64,000 bases of DNA. Source: Druceiella hillmani (lineage: Eukaryota; Arthropoda; Insecta; Lepidoptera; Hepialidae). Position 1 is the first letter of the stretch, and each line of letters starts with the position of its first letter. A program made the position numbers and the translations under genes. The notes under the pieces are model-generated. The model made no database searches and was not told where the DNA came from. It was given only the letters and a program-made list of their open reading frames with translations. The stretch spans positions 8,133,501 to 8,197,500 of the forward strand of contig JAYKKI010000066.1 in assembly GCA_039881145.1 (NCBI GenBank), given 5' to 3'. Shown piece after piece: positions 1 to 11,240 of this stretch.

Positions 1-228
1 TGTACGTCCTATTACTTTCTCTCATTTTAATCCAGTAAGCACTTATATCCTCTCTTCGGATACAGCATAATTTTGGTTAACAATTGTTTCAGAAATTAAT
101 ACTGAAAGCGGATCTATAATAAGTATTTTGAGAATTTGTATGCAGATACGTAATTAATGTTAGAGTTAATGCACAAATGTAAAAATTCTTCGTGATAAAA
201 TTTGTTTTTAAATAAATTACGTAACCAA
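1..228. other. AT-rich non-coding sequence
   Basis: I see nothing beyond unstructured AT-rich DNA before the hairpin element that follows. Confidence 0.6.
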
Positions 229-439
229 TAGTACAAATATTAATTATAAATATTGTTACAATGAATGCTAAATATTTTACATGCCGACGAGAAAGATATT
301 AATGTTCTTCTTTTAAACAGTTTTTTTATAACAGAGAGCTTATAAAAAAACTGCTTAAAAGAACATTAATATCCTTCTCGTCGGCATGTAAAATATTTAG
401 CATTCATTGTAACAATATTTATAATTAATATTTGTACTA
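229..439. repeat. Long hairpin (fold-back MITE-like element)
   Basis: Two arms of about 100 bp are reverse complements of each other around an 8-base loop at 332-339. The core pair is CAGTTTTTTTATAA (318-331) against TTATAAAAAAACTG (340-353). A 3-base indel (GAAGAAC against GAAC) and a few mismatches separate the arms. The outer ends are TAGTAC and GTACTA. There is no coding capacity. The shape is that of a miniature inverted-repeat transposable element, but I see no clear target-site duplication and cannot name the family. Arm identity is high, so it is probably fairly young. Confidence 0.8.
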
Positions 440-698
440 ACGTCATCTTACAACCACGTCTAGTAGAAATTTATTACAAATAATTTTTGATTTGAATTTT
501 AATAATACTTCTAATAAAGCTTGTATGTTGGGAAAAAACTCTAAGTAATTAAATTCTGGAGTATATTGTTTCACCATAAATTATTTTTATTTTTACCTAA
601 CTTTGATACTTTGGTAGATATGTTGATCGAAAGTAATCATTTTTGTACGGTTTACTTTAATTATCTGCATGGCATATCAAGATGGAGAAAAGACATTT

Positions 699-745
<47 letters not shown>

Positions 746-3149
746 TTCCTAGTTACCCCTCTATACCACAATATATATTACGATATAGCTTACTGTTATG
801 GGAATTGCTGTCGTGGATCGAATAGATTCTTTACTCTGTTATTATTAAAATAGGTAAATATATTGGACAAATAATATGCCTTTAATTTTGTCGTACCAAT
901 GAAATGTTCTGTGTTAATGGAGGGTAAGTTCTTTGGCGATTCAGATTTATCGAAGACATGGACATAAAGTAAGTGCAAAGCGATGAAAAAGGACTGAGGT
1001 GTGCTTAAAAATTTATTCATTCTGGTTTTTAACGTTTTCGGTCTCTAAAATTATCATCATGAAAGATGTGCTGACAAAATATCATCACACCAGCTTAAAA
1101 AAAATTACTCTGGATTTGAACATACCTTAAAAACAAGTTTGCGTCATGTTTTAGACGGGAAACGCCTCGCGCCTAAATTTGTCGTTTAACTTGCTCAATT
1201 TTGTTTAAAAAGAGCGTAAATAAAGACATTTTTCAAAGACATGCTTAAGATAGTAAATTTTGAGTTTAGATTCATGAAAAGCATCATAACGGATGATAGA
1301 TGCGAGTTTATGAAACTGGTATTTCTTTTTGGAAAAGTCACATTTATAGAAGAATGATTATTGTATTTTATGCCACGATAAATCCTTTTACGCAAACTGC
1401 TGGTCTACAATTAAACGATTATTAGATCATATTTGCGAAATATAATTTTGATCTTATTTACCAGACTTCATGTTCTCTAAAAATCATTTACCACTTCGTG
1501 GAAGACGCTTTGAGTACACTGAATCCATAAAACAACATTTACAGGAGGATCCATAACGGAAATAAACCGTTTCTAAGGATCAGTGTTTTTACTAATGCTT
1601 TACTCGTTGGCAGACATATTCTATCAAATTAAACGGTTGAAACGATTTAAAAGCGAAAAAAAATTTAATGAATTATCGAGTATTTTGTGCTTGACTAATT
1701 CCCGGAATTTATTTGACAGAATGTAAGAAATTGTGGTAAATGTTACAATAATACATACGTAGAAATAAGTAATTGTATTAAAATGTAATGGTAAGGAATG
1801 TTGTGGTGAATATTATGAAACAGGATGTCTCCCAGCAGCAATGTATGGCTCGTCCACCTGTAAATAAATTAACAAAGTAGAATTCATTGAAAATGTTCAA
1901 CGATTTTTTAAATATTTTGTTTTGGACCTAATCTAAACATTTACGATAAAAGTATTCATAAGTATAACAGTTACATGTGTGCATATAAATGAATATATAA
2001 GTGAAAATTAAAATTAAAAAAATTATTAACAATTTACAGAAATATTATTTCTACAAATATCATGATGGGAGAATCAAATATTTACACACAGCCTTCATCG
2101 GTATATAAATTAAAAATCGTAAGGTTATAAGTAAACGTAAGCATACATGGAATAATCGTGTTCTCGTAAGATCATTCACATCCTCAAAAGCAAAATACTT
2201 AATCGCTGAACGATTTTTAAATGTTTTTGCACAAAACTGTAGATCATTTTGTAATTTACATCACAGCTTATAAATGAAATTAATTTGAACACAATAATAA
2301 ATTTGAACACAACAAATAAAGTTTTTATACCACAAATTAATGACACTTTATCTAAATTAATTTTACATAAATATTTTATGGCGTTCAATACATTTCCCAG
2401 AATTCAATCTACTGGAAGCCATTTATAAAATGTAATCAAAAATATTATTTTATTACGCATAATAATAATATCCAATTATCAGTCAATTGAATAAACTATC
2501 ACTAATTCTAGTTCAATAATAAGGAATATACTAGAGGTTTCCCTAATTTAATGATACGATTGACTAAAATTTACAATATTATAAACAAACTATATAAATG
2601 TGAAGGCATAAAATGAACAGTAGGTGGCTCTAATAGACACAATGACATACTTTTAGATAAATAAATACCAATATACATACATATATATTGAAGTTAACTT
2701 ATATTTGTCTATTGTTAGAATAAACTTACTATCAAAAATGTGCTAATTTTTCGTATACGTTTCACTACAAATAAAATGTGCACCTTTTTGAAATTGAACA
2801 AAATTTTTCAAATCTAACGTTTCTTATATAGAATAAGTGATTAATTTGTTAAATTAACATTAAACCTAATTAAATTCAACATTTTTTTTATGGAAATTGA
2901 TTCACATCACCAAAATTATCCTAAAAGTTGAATAGGTTCTGAAATATTACGATTTTATTGCAACTAATGAAATAGCATTAATTATTGCCCGACTAATATA
3001 TTGTTTTCCATGTTTCGTTCTATTTTAGCTTGAATTATAAACCTAAATTTCTTATTGTATTCTTTTACCGCAAAACTAATCCCTTACAGTTAGAAACAGT
3101 ACGTAACGTATGAAATAATAACGTAATTCAACTGATGAAAGTTCAATAA
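440..3149. other. AT-rich non-coding stretch with one (AT)n tract
   Basis: No frame here has domain, motif or splice-junction support. The only clear structure is the (AT)n microsatellite listed separately. Short open frames near 0.8-1.0, 1.2-1.4 and 2.2-2.4 kb on the minus strand have the Lys/Asn/Ile/Phe-rich composition of chance frames in AT-rich DNA. Confidence 0.6.
703..742. repeat. (AT)n microsatellite
   Basis: About twenty uninterrupted AT dinucleotides. Simple repeat with no further meaning visible. Confidence 0.95.
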
Positions 3150-3530
3150 ATCGTAGACGTCAAACCGGCTCGTAGCAGAAAACAGCGGCGCTCTAACATT
3201 TTTGATTCTCGATTACGCGTCCCTTGACCCTCATTAAATTTTCATTTTCTCCAAACGATAGCATTCCAGCGGAATTTGGGCGCGGCGCCCGCCCTGCGTC
3301 CATGCATAGACAAGCGAGCGTAGTCTGCAAAATCTCATTTCCATAAACTCGCGTTACATTCGCGCCGTCTTATTGGAATTCGTAAGAAAGTGTTTGCATA
3401 ATTGATGCGTTCCGCCAGCGCCGCGCAGTCGCGACGACTGCATCCACTGCGCCGAATTGACTACAGTGCAAGCAGAAAACTTTATCCTAGACCATAATGC
3501 TTCGTGACTGGCATTCGTTCACGCTACTTC
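3150..3530. promoter_or_regulatory. GC-richer non-coding island, possible cis-regulatory element
   Basis: This block is clearly richer in G+C and CpG than the DNA around it (for example GGGCGCGGCGCCCGCCC near 3277). It contains AT-core motifs such as CATTAAATT and GCATAATTGATGC but no sustained open frame with splice sites on either strand. Islands like this recur in the window and, if the minus-strand DIP-like gene extends this far, may sit in or beyond its 3' part. Conservation with other moths would be needed to call an enhancer, so this is an inference from composition only. Confidence 0.35.
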
Positions 3531-4017
3531 TTTTTCTGCATTGCAGTAGGTTGAGTATGAAAGTAAAATATGTATTTTGGTGGTGTTTCCGTGTTTAATG
3601 TACGTCTAAAATTGTTGTTATATATTCAAAACTCTTAATGTGGCTCAAAACTCTAAATATATAACTATAAATATTCTTAAGACATTTCCTAAACAGAGGT
3701 ATTTCCTGAATTAAAATAAAGGAAGGAAAATTAGAAACAGATCCTTTAATTTTTTACACCCCTATTTAACGACTTCTATTTTTACACAATGGAAAAAAAT
3801 GCTTTCAACGCAAGTCTTTTGCGGTATTTTTTTAGTCTGATATGTTCATTATTCCCAAATTATTAAAGAGCTCCGATTTATTTCTTTATTTTCGCAGCCG
3901 TGTCTTAATTTCTACCAACTTTAAGAAAAGAGTAAATCTGCTTATATGTATTTTTTTTTCATTTCTTTGTTCAACTCGGACTCAGTTTTTATGTTTGTGC
4001 ATCACATACCACTTTAC

Positions 4018-4141
4018 AAGGGCCTCTCTGAGTCTATGTCTCAACATTTGTAATGCGATGCAGTACGATCGCATCAGAAACGCATGGACCCATTTTCATA
4101 TTCTATTTTTGTTTCAAAGGAAATGTTTCAGAGAGGCCCTT
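4018..4141. repeat. Short inverted-repeat element, MITE-like
   Basis: AAGGGCCTCTCTGA at 4018-4031 is repeated as its exact reverse complement at 4128-4141, bounding a 124-bp unit with a GC-richer centre that includes GATCGCATC. The flanks are AT-rich. It could be a small non-autonomous DNA element. There is no convincing target duplication beyond a TA-like context. Confidence 0.45.
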
Positions 4142-4826
4142 ATAAATATGGTCAGGATTTGACAATGGACTCTAGAGATATCGTGATAAACTTTTCATCG
4201 AATGAACGTAAAAGGTCCCTTTGATATAATCGATAACTGCTTAGATTGATGCCTCTCTATTTCACCCTTAAATACCTTCACACTCACACACAGACACAAG
4301 AGTATAAAATTCGACTTAAAACCGACTTCAGAAATATCTAATATTAGCAATATATTACAAATCTATTCACGGTTGGAAACTATATTTTACCGCATAACTT
4401 CGTACTAAACACTCATAGTTTATTATTCATACATTTATAGTTGTAGCAATATTTTGCAAATTTACTATGGAAGAAGTTTAAGAAAATTACTTTGGGAAGA
4501 ACATTATATAACTAAATATTGGTAATTTATTAATGAAAAATCTCTAATACATACAATGTTTTCTAAATTTATTCACGTTTAGGAACGACATTTTGTCGCA
4601 AAAGTTCCAATCAAATGCTCGCGTCTTTATTAAACAAACATTTCTAACAGTATCAATATTTTGCGTATTTATTCAAGTTCATTAACGATATTTTTCCTTA
4701 GAAGTTACAATTAATACGCATATTTTTATTCTTTTATACTTTTAAATGCATTTCTTACTCAATAGCTATTATTGCTCGGTTCAATTTGTTAAAAAGTTTC
4801 ATCTGTTGATTTTCCAAAATATTATT
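4142..4826. other. AT-rich non-coding stretch
   Basis: Nothing recognisable. There are short AT-rich internal similarities (for example repeated 'aaatttattcacgtt'-like words near 4360, 4565 and 4660) but no definable element. Confidence 0.5.
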
Positions 4827-4843
4827 TTATGTTACATCAACTT
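4827..4843. repeat. Target-site duplication, left copy, of the RTE insertion
   Basis: TTATGTTACATCAACTT here matches TTATGTTACGTCAACTT at 5675-5691 with one difference. The copies abut the 3' (GAA)n tail and the truncated 5' end respectively, as expected for target-primed insertion. Confidence 0.75.
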
Positions 4844-5674
4844 CTTCTTCTTCTTCCGCGCCTCTTCCCTTTATTTGGGATCAGCCCTCTTCGTATTCTG
4901 GCGCCAAATCAGACGATCTTGGGTTGTCCCTACATCTAAGTATGCCCGCACCAGATCTTTGGCAACGGTTGTCCGCCACGTGGCCTGTGGTCTCTACCCT
5001 TTTTTGTGTCCGGGATAGCCAGGGCAGTTTTCACGGCGTTACATTCATCCCGTCTCATCACATGCCCGTACCATGGCAAACGACTTTCCACCATCTTATT
5101 TACTGTGGGTGCGACCTTGAAGGATTCTCTAATGTACTCGTTCCGTACTATGTCAAGTTTTGTGGCTCCTACTGCCCATCGTAGCATTTTCATTTCGTTT
5201 GTGTGCATTTTTTGTTCATGCTGTTTTTTGACCGCCTAACATTCTGCACCATACATCATAGCTGGTCTTACTGCTCTTTCGTACATTTTACCTTTTAGTT
5301 GTATTGGCATCTTTGGGTCGCAGCCCGGAGAGCATTCTCCATTTTTGCCAGGCAGCATTTACCCTATGGGTAACGTCCGCGTCGACACTGGCATTCGCAC
5401 TCAGCATTGACCCCAGATATTTAAATTTGTTTACCTTCGGTAATGGTTCTCCATCGATGTTTATGGAAGCGTTAGACAGTGGTTGGTCAGTAAATTTGCA
5501 ATGTAAATATTCGGTTTTGCTTCTGCTAATGCGTAGGCCATTTTTCTCTGGTGCTTGCTTCCAGTCATGAAGGGTATTTTGAATCGTTTCTGCGTATTTG
5601 TCGACCAACACGATGTCGTGTTGTGTCACCCTGGGCATGTTTGATAGTCCATGGATAGATTAAAAAACAACAAA
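4844..5674 (-). mobile_element. 5'-truncated RTE-clade non-LTR retrotransposon, 3' end of the ORF, inactive
   Basis: The minus strand encodes the region after the reverse-transcriptase active site of an RTE-type element. 5638-5288 carries NGLRISRSKTEYLHCKF and NKFKYLGSMLSA, the usual post-catalytic RT block. 5208-4936 carries MKMLRWAVG, IRNEY-like VRNEYIRESFKVAP and RLPWYGHVMRRDE, the conserved RTE C-terminus. The end reads WRQNTKRADPK then stop, followed by a (GAA)n tail at 4844-4856. A frameshift after the 'PKD' segment near 5325 and an in-frame TAG near 5240 break the ORF. A 17-bp target-site duplication with one mismatch flanks the copy (4827-4843 and 5675-5691). It is a dead insertion. 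Confidence 0.85.
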
Positions 5675-5691
5675 TTATGTTACGTCAACTT
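5675..5691. repeat. Target-site duplication, right copy, of the RTE insertion
   Basis: Partner of 4827-4843 (one mismatch). It lies only a few bases from the start of the hairpin element that follows, so two elements sit back to back. Confidence 0.75.
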
Positions 5692-5696
5692 AGTCT

Positions 5697-6003
5697 CAAT
5701 AATCTTGAGCGTTACTTCAACTATTAAATGTTCACAATTAAATGAAACTACGTGATGTAGTATTATTTATAATTTCTTTACCACGACCTAGGTTTCGTTG
5801 TATTACAACATCTTCAGGTGGGCTATTAGCAAAGGTTCTTGAAAATTGTTTGCTAATAGCCCACCTGAAAGTGTTGTAATACAACGAAACCTAGGTTGTG
5901 ATAAAGAACATAAAGAAAGTATAAATAATACTACATCACGTAGTTTCATTTCATTGTGAATAATGAATTTCTACAAAATTAACACCAAATATATTCAATA
6001 ATG
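5697..6003. mobile_element. Hairpin MITE family A, copy 1
   Basis: Arms 5731-5833 and 5849-5960 are near-perfect inverted repeats. Each contains ACTACGTGATGTAGTATTAT, ACCTAGGTTTCGTTGTATTA and GGTGGGCTATTAGC or their complements, around a loop of about 15 bases. Outside the arms lies a terminal segment (5961-6003) whose complement starts ATTGAATATATTTGG and includes GTAGAAATTCATTATT. A mutated version of it lies on the left. It is non-coding. The same sequence recurs at 11.02-11.24 and 34.09-34.37 kb, which proves a dispersed family. I cannot name the parent transposon. Confidence 0.85.
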
Positions 6004-8069
6004 AAATTTTCAGTTGTACATATTGGGTTTATATAAAAATTCATTCGTACAGATAAATCATATGGACCGCGATTTTGTACTGCAATAATCGGACTATAAA
6101 AAAATAAAAAAGGAAATTGAGTTATTAAAGTTTTGAACCAAAATTCCCAAAAGTTTTTGTATTACTTAAGTTATTAACAAATAAAAAAAATTATCGAGTA
6201 AACTATGGTCTCTATTTCCTTATGAAATAAATGTATTTATAGGGAGCACTTGAGAGTATATATTCATAATATTACAAGATCAAAAAACTATCAATTTATA
6301 TAATTGACGCATATTTGTGAAGTAAAAAAAAAACATATTTAAAAATTGAAAAAGTTTCTATATTATTGGCCTCAGGAAGTTTTTACCGTTATCAAGGTAA
6401 ATTAATCAAGACAAATTATAGATCTAATCCAAGTAGCACTGAATCTAGTAACAAAGCATTTTTAGTCTCGAAACTTGCCAGATACAATTGGCACAGAAAC
6501 ATTAATTTACAACAATAAAATTAAAATTGTAATTTACAATATTAGAGAAATTCCTTTCGAAGGAAATTCGGGTTAGAAGTTTTAAGAGGAAAACACTTAC
6601 AATTAGCGTTATTGGCATCTGTTTTTGTTAAAACCGAAGGGAGATACGGTCGAGGGAGGTCTTACCCAGCAATAATATAATTCATATTAAATTTTGCCCA
6701 AGATTACCAGATATTGGTCTCGAATTACCTTCTTGTAGCTTATTTTGGTAATTTGTAAACACAGCAACTGAACTGTTATTTCCTTTATTATGTAAAAGGA
6801 ATTGTTATATTTCGTATTTGATTTCGATGATGGGACCCAAGTTTAGTTTCATTCATAGATCTTATTAACATCGTTAAAATAATAATTTAAGAGAATACAT
6901 GACAGCAAAGAATTACAAATATATATTTTATTTATTTATAATCCTTTATATATAGTACATATGGCGGACTTATTGCTAAATGAGCAATTTCTTACAGTCA
7001 ACCATAACGATTTGTGTTGAAATATAGTTGGTAGACTATAAGAGATTTTACAATAAAAATTATTTTTATATGCACAATACACGAATAAAAAATACAAAAG
7101 GATAAGTAAAAAAAACTGCAAACATGATTTGAGATGGGAAAGATAGGAAAGGACAAGGATACAAAAAAAAGGTTTCAGGATAGGCAGGACTTTTTCATAC
7201 GATCTTTGAAAATATTTAGAGACGTGATTTTCCTGATGTCAGGATCCAGGTGGTAGAGGTATATTTAGGAATAAGTAGGGAGAGTGAACTTTCAAATGAC
7301 ACGCAATACAACTTTTGATGTGATTGAATTAGATTCGAAATGTAACTGCAATATCACATGTACAAAAGATAAATGAATGCTAGAATTTTTAACACAGAAA
7401 TCGTGTTTAAAACTTTAGCACCGAGTATCGAGGTATCTGGTTTTTTTTTCATTTGAAGTTACATTTTTCGACTGAAAGAAAATAAAAAGACACATAAATC
7501 TCTAAGTTCTGAATAAAGTAATATTGACAAATATGGGCAGTGGTTAAAAATCATGGACCAGAACTTAATTTATGTCTTTATGAATGTGAAGGTTTAAAAG
7601 CTAAAATCTAATTATGTAAATTTAGCCTCAAAACAGAGTGGGTTGAAAAAAAATCATTATTTGATGCGTATTCGGAAAACATCAAAGTTTAAGTAAATTC
7701 AAATACAATCAAATATGTAGGGTAAATATCTATAAGGTACAAATCTAAATATTATAATAACACAACTCTAAATATTCGTTTTGTTTTACGACAAAATGCA
7801 ATGAACCCGATAAAATTATGAATTATTTAATAGTTGTCGCAAAAATATCCTTTCCTCTCTTTTTTTTGTTTCTCTCTTTTACCATATTTCCACGTATTAT
7901 TGTTACTATATTAAGTATATAAATAAAATGGCTAAATACTAATAAATATGCTGTTTCTATTTACTTCATATCCATAAAAATCAACGGACATGTATATTTT
8001 ATTAAAATTTAATAATTATTACATAATTTCTGTAAAAGTATCCTAATAAAACAAAGATAAACACATTAA
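6004..8069. other. AT-rich non-coding stretch
   Basis: No gene, repeat unit or splice-supported frame seen. A purine-rich patch (7130-7290) contains the small palindrome TCCTGATGTCAGGA but is otherwise unremarkable. Confidence 0.55.
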
Positions 8070-8440
8070 GATGGTCGTGCCTAATCCGTGCCCGAATCTA
8101 AAGACGCCCTCCAACAAAAGAATATGACGGCACAAATTATTATGTTGCCAATTTAAAATAAAAAAGAGCCCTCGCCGAATTAAATCCGCCCCAGCGCCGA
8201 TAACTTCATTCGCTTATCTCAGTAGCGTTCGTAATGAGTGTATAAGGTGGCCGTTCGCCCGGCGAGCACCTCAGACCCTATTGTATTTTGTTTAGAGATA
8301 ATACTGGCCGACGCATTAGCAATAAGGGCACGCGTCGAAGCTCGCGATAAGGGCGGTTCGGAATTCAACGAAATTTCATTGTTGATCGGGCGAAGGGCGC
8401 GGTCGCTATCGACCCTTTAAATTGTGAGCGTGTTAAGAAA
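8070..8440. promoter_or_regulatory. GC-richer non-coding island, possible cis-regulatory element
   Basis: CpG-containing sequence in AT-rich surroundings, with words such as GGCGAGCACCTCAGACCC and GCACGCGTCGAAGCTCGCG. A 60-codon open frame crosses it on the plus strand but has no similarity I recognise and no splice or start context. I treat it as non-coding. Whether it is conserved, and hence regulatory, cannot be judged here. Confidence 0.35.
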
Positions 8441-9437
8441 ACGTGATGCTTCCTATAACCTTTTTGACTTGTACGTCTCTATGGGCGGTGGGTTGGATGA
8501 AGAAAACGCGGAGCAGGAAAGGTGGGTAGCCTGATAAATGGCGGTGACGTTCGCCTCGGTAGGTCGTAGTTCTGTTTTATACTTCCACCGCTTTATATTG
8601 ATTTCAACTTTATTCTCTTATAAGTTTCAATATTATTGTCAAGGTACATTTACAAGCTTTTTAAGTTCAAAGCAAATATATAAGCCTTTACGAGCACAGT
8701 TCATTATATTTTACTTGTTTCGTGCATTGAAATATCCTTACTTAAATTAGTGTTCTTTATTTTATTTTATTTTCGTCTCTATAATACACGAATCTGATCC
8801 AATTGACGTCTCAATTAATCTTCCAAGTATACTAGTCTCAATATATCCCTTATCAGCAGTTATCTATTAATTTGTTCAGCATTAGTTAACTTTTTGATTA
8901 TTTGAAATATGTGTAAATTTAATTAATTATTACTATATTTTTCATTCTGTTTAATTTCCGGAATATGTAATCATTTAGAAAACTACTTGAATACTCTCTT
9001 TTGGTTGTCTTTTTCGTATAGTGCTTTTCTTTATCATCAGAAAAATATTTTTTTTTAAATGTCACAAAACCGTAACTTTGTTAAATTTATTATATTAGGT
9101 CTCATTTTCCCCATTTAATACCTAATAATTCACAATTTCATAAATATTTCTCTTTATACAAAACTAATGTAATTGAAACTTCTGTGAACTACTTTTACTT
9201 ATCTGAATATTTATTGGAGACTTATTGTTACTGAAGTTACCTAGATATTGGGGACTAATTCCTTCCTTTTAATATATTTCCTTAAAAATTACTAATTTCA
9301 AAATATTCATCCTGTCGAAAACATAAGGTTTCCGTACCCAAATGAAACAAGGTAATCCTTATAATTTCGTCATTTCCATTCTTCGATCTCTTCGTCCCTG
9401 TCTTTCACACTCTTCTAATTTCTGCAGTCTTCTTCTT
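8441..9437. other. AT-rich non-coding stretch
   Basis: Nothing recognisable in either strand. Confidence 0.5.
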
Positions 9438-9727
9438 CTTTAATTAGTGGCTTATTGCTAACGAGCCTCCCTCTAGATAACACCGTCCGTATAATTATAC
9501 TCCGTCCGTCTGTGGTATGCAGTATCCATCCTTCAACCAATGAGTTTCTGAATACTGTCAGCAGGTTTCAATATAATATGTTCAAAGTATTCGAGAACTC
9601 TCCGGACACAGATGATAGATGATCTTGTTTTGATTTGAATTTTTTTCAGAATCACGATCTCTATTCAGTCCACGAGATGTCCAGCGTCTTCCTTCAGTAC
9701 CACATTTCAAAGGTATCGATTATTTTG
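9438..9727 (-). mobile_element. RTE-type retrotransposon 3' fragment, degenerate
   Basis: Reading the minus strand through several stops gives IDTFEMWY, RKTLDISWTE, then DHLSSVSGEF, NTLNILY and NSLVEGW. This is the order seen in the C-terminus of insect endonuclease/reverse-transcriptase ORFs (FEMWCWRRML..ISWT, later RRILEYFGH). The 3' end is followed by an AAAGAAGAAGAAG tail (plus strand 9430-9443), the same kind of trinucleotide tail as the copy at 4.84 kb, but the coding sequence is from a different lineage. It is heavily mutated and has no function. Confidence 0.65.
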
Positions 9728-9918
9728 CGAACATATATTTTCATTGCTTACATAGAGAAGGGTTGAATAACAATTTTTCCATTATATGTACAAAAATAAT
9801 AATTTTTTTTAAAGTTGCTTTTCTATACACTCAAAGTCAGGATGAAAAAAAATCGCAATTACCGTGGATTTATTTGGATATCATTGAATAGATCATTTTA
9901 AATTAAAATGAAAAAAAA

Positions 9919-10990
9919 TTAAAATATATACAGTTCATATCTACGCACAAAGGAATATGTCATTATAGCACATTTGCTTACATTAAAACGTAGCTTGTTG
10001 CTCAGACTCCATTGGAATACTAAGTGGATATTATGTTCGAACAGGTCACTATCTAATTGGTTATTAACACTTAAGAAGAGTTTTAAGTCATCAGCAAAGA
10101 GAAGGCAACGAGCAGTGCTAACAATTGAAGCCAAATCGTTTATCATAATTAGAAATAGAAGTGGACCTAAATTACTACCTAGACTGACTCCAGATTGAGT
10201 AATGTAAGGCCGAGATTCAAAATTTCCAAGTCGGAAAGTTGATATTGTTTACAAGCCCGAAAGTAATTAGCGAAAAACTTTACCTGCCTCCAATAATTTC
10301 ACTAGTAGAATATCATTATCAACTTGGTCAAAAGCCTTTTTGAAATCAAAATTGGCTACATCAACTTGATGACCTCGACTCAATTTACCAGAAAGTTATT
10401 GAGATCAGTGACGGTGGAACGCTTTGAACGGAAACTGTTCTGGCAATCCGTTAACTGGGATTAGATTTGCATATAAATACGATGATGCAAAACAGTTTCG
10501 AATACTTTGGCGAATGAAGATGAGACAACTATAGCTTAATAGTTTTTTACACCAGACCTAGAAGCAAATTTGAAAACAAGAGTTACACGGAAAGTTTTCC
10601 AAACAGGTGGATAAAGTTTAGAACATAATGAAAGATTTATTATAAGTGAAAGTGGTTAGAAAAATATGTCAGAACAGGCCTTGATTTCGTATGGACGTAA
10701 ACCATCAGGACAAGTTTTTAGAGATTGGAGTTGTTCCAACGCGTGTCCAACTTCCGCAACATCTATCCGGTCAACATCAAAAAGAGATAAGCCATTATTA
10801 ATTGCTGCTCATGCTGCCATTGCAACATCGAGCATCGGTTTGTTATCCAAAAAGAGAGAATTAAAATACTGAGCCAAGACGTTCGCAGCGGCTTCACTCG
10901 AGTATAAGACTCGATTATGTGTTATAGTTGTGGAAAGCTGCCTGGCCGAGCGCTTACATCTCACGTACGTCTCAAATATTTTTGCGTCAT
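9919..10990 (-). mobile_element. Jockey-like (non-LTR) reverse transcriptase fragment, degenerate
   Basis: Minus-strand translation, allowing a few stops and frameshifts, gives most of an RT domain in the right order: PVWKTFRVTLVFK, SSSFAKVFETVLHHRIY, SQLTDCQNSFRSKRST, then FDFKKAFDQVDND, LGPLLFLIMINDLAS, the catalytic FADDLKLFLS motif and KLRFNVSKC. Endonuclease and 3' regions are absent, and the copy ends abruptly at about 9.92 kb after the RT palm. At least five in-frame stops make it non-functional. Hairpin element copy 2 sits immediately beside it. Confidence 0.85.
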
Positions 10991-11003
10991 TTACATATCT
11001 TAC

Positions 11004-11240
11004 ATGAAAATGGAATATGGAATATACTTGGCGTCAGTTTTGTAGAAATTCATTACTGATAATTAAATGAAACTACGTGATGTAGTATTATTTCTAATTT
11101 CTTTAAGTTCTTTACCACGACCTAGATTTCGTTGTGTTACTAATGTCACGAAACCTAGGTCGTGCTAAAGAACTTAAAGAAAGTAGAAATAATACTACAT
11201 CACGTAGTTTCAGTTAATTATCAATATGAAAATGGAACAC
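11004..11240. mobile_element. Hairpin MITE family A, copy 2 (internally shortened)
   Basis: Shares ACTACGTGATGTAGTATTAT and the ACCTAG-TTTCGT block with copies 1 and 3. Inverted arms are at about 11058-11132 and 11146-11223. The central part present in copy 1 (the TTACAACATCTTCAGG and CTATTAGC blocks) is missing. The left flank carries the family's terminal GTAGAAATTCATTA segment. ATGAAAATGGA occurs on both sides (11004-11014 and near 11226-11236) and may be the target duplication, although 11 bp is long for a MITE. Confidence 0.8.
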
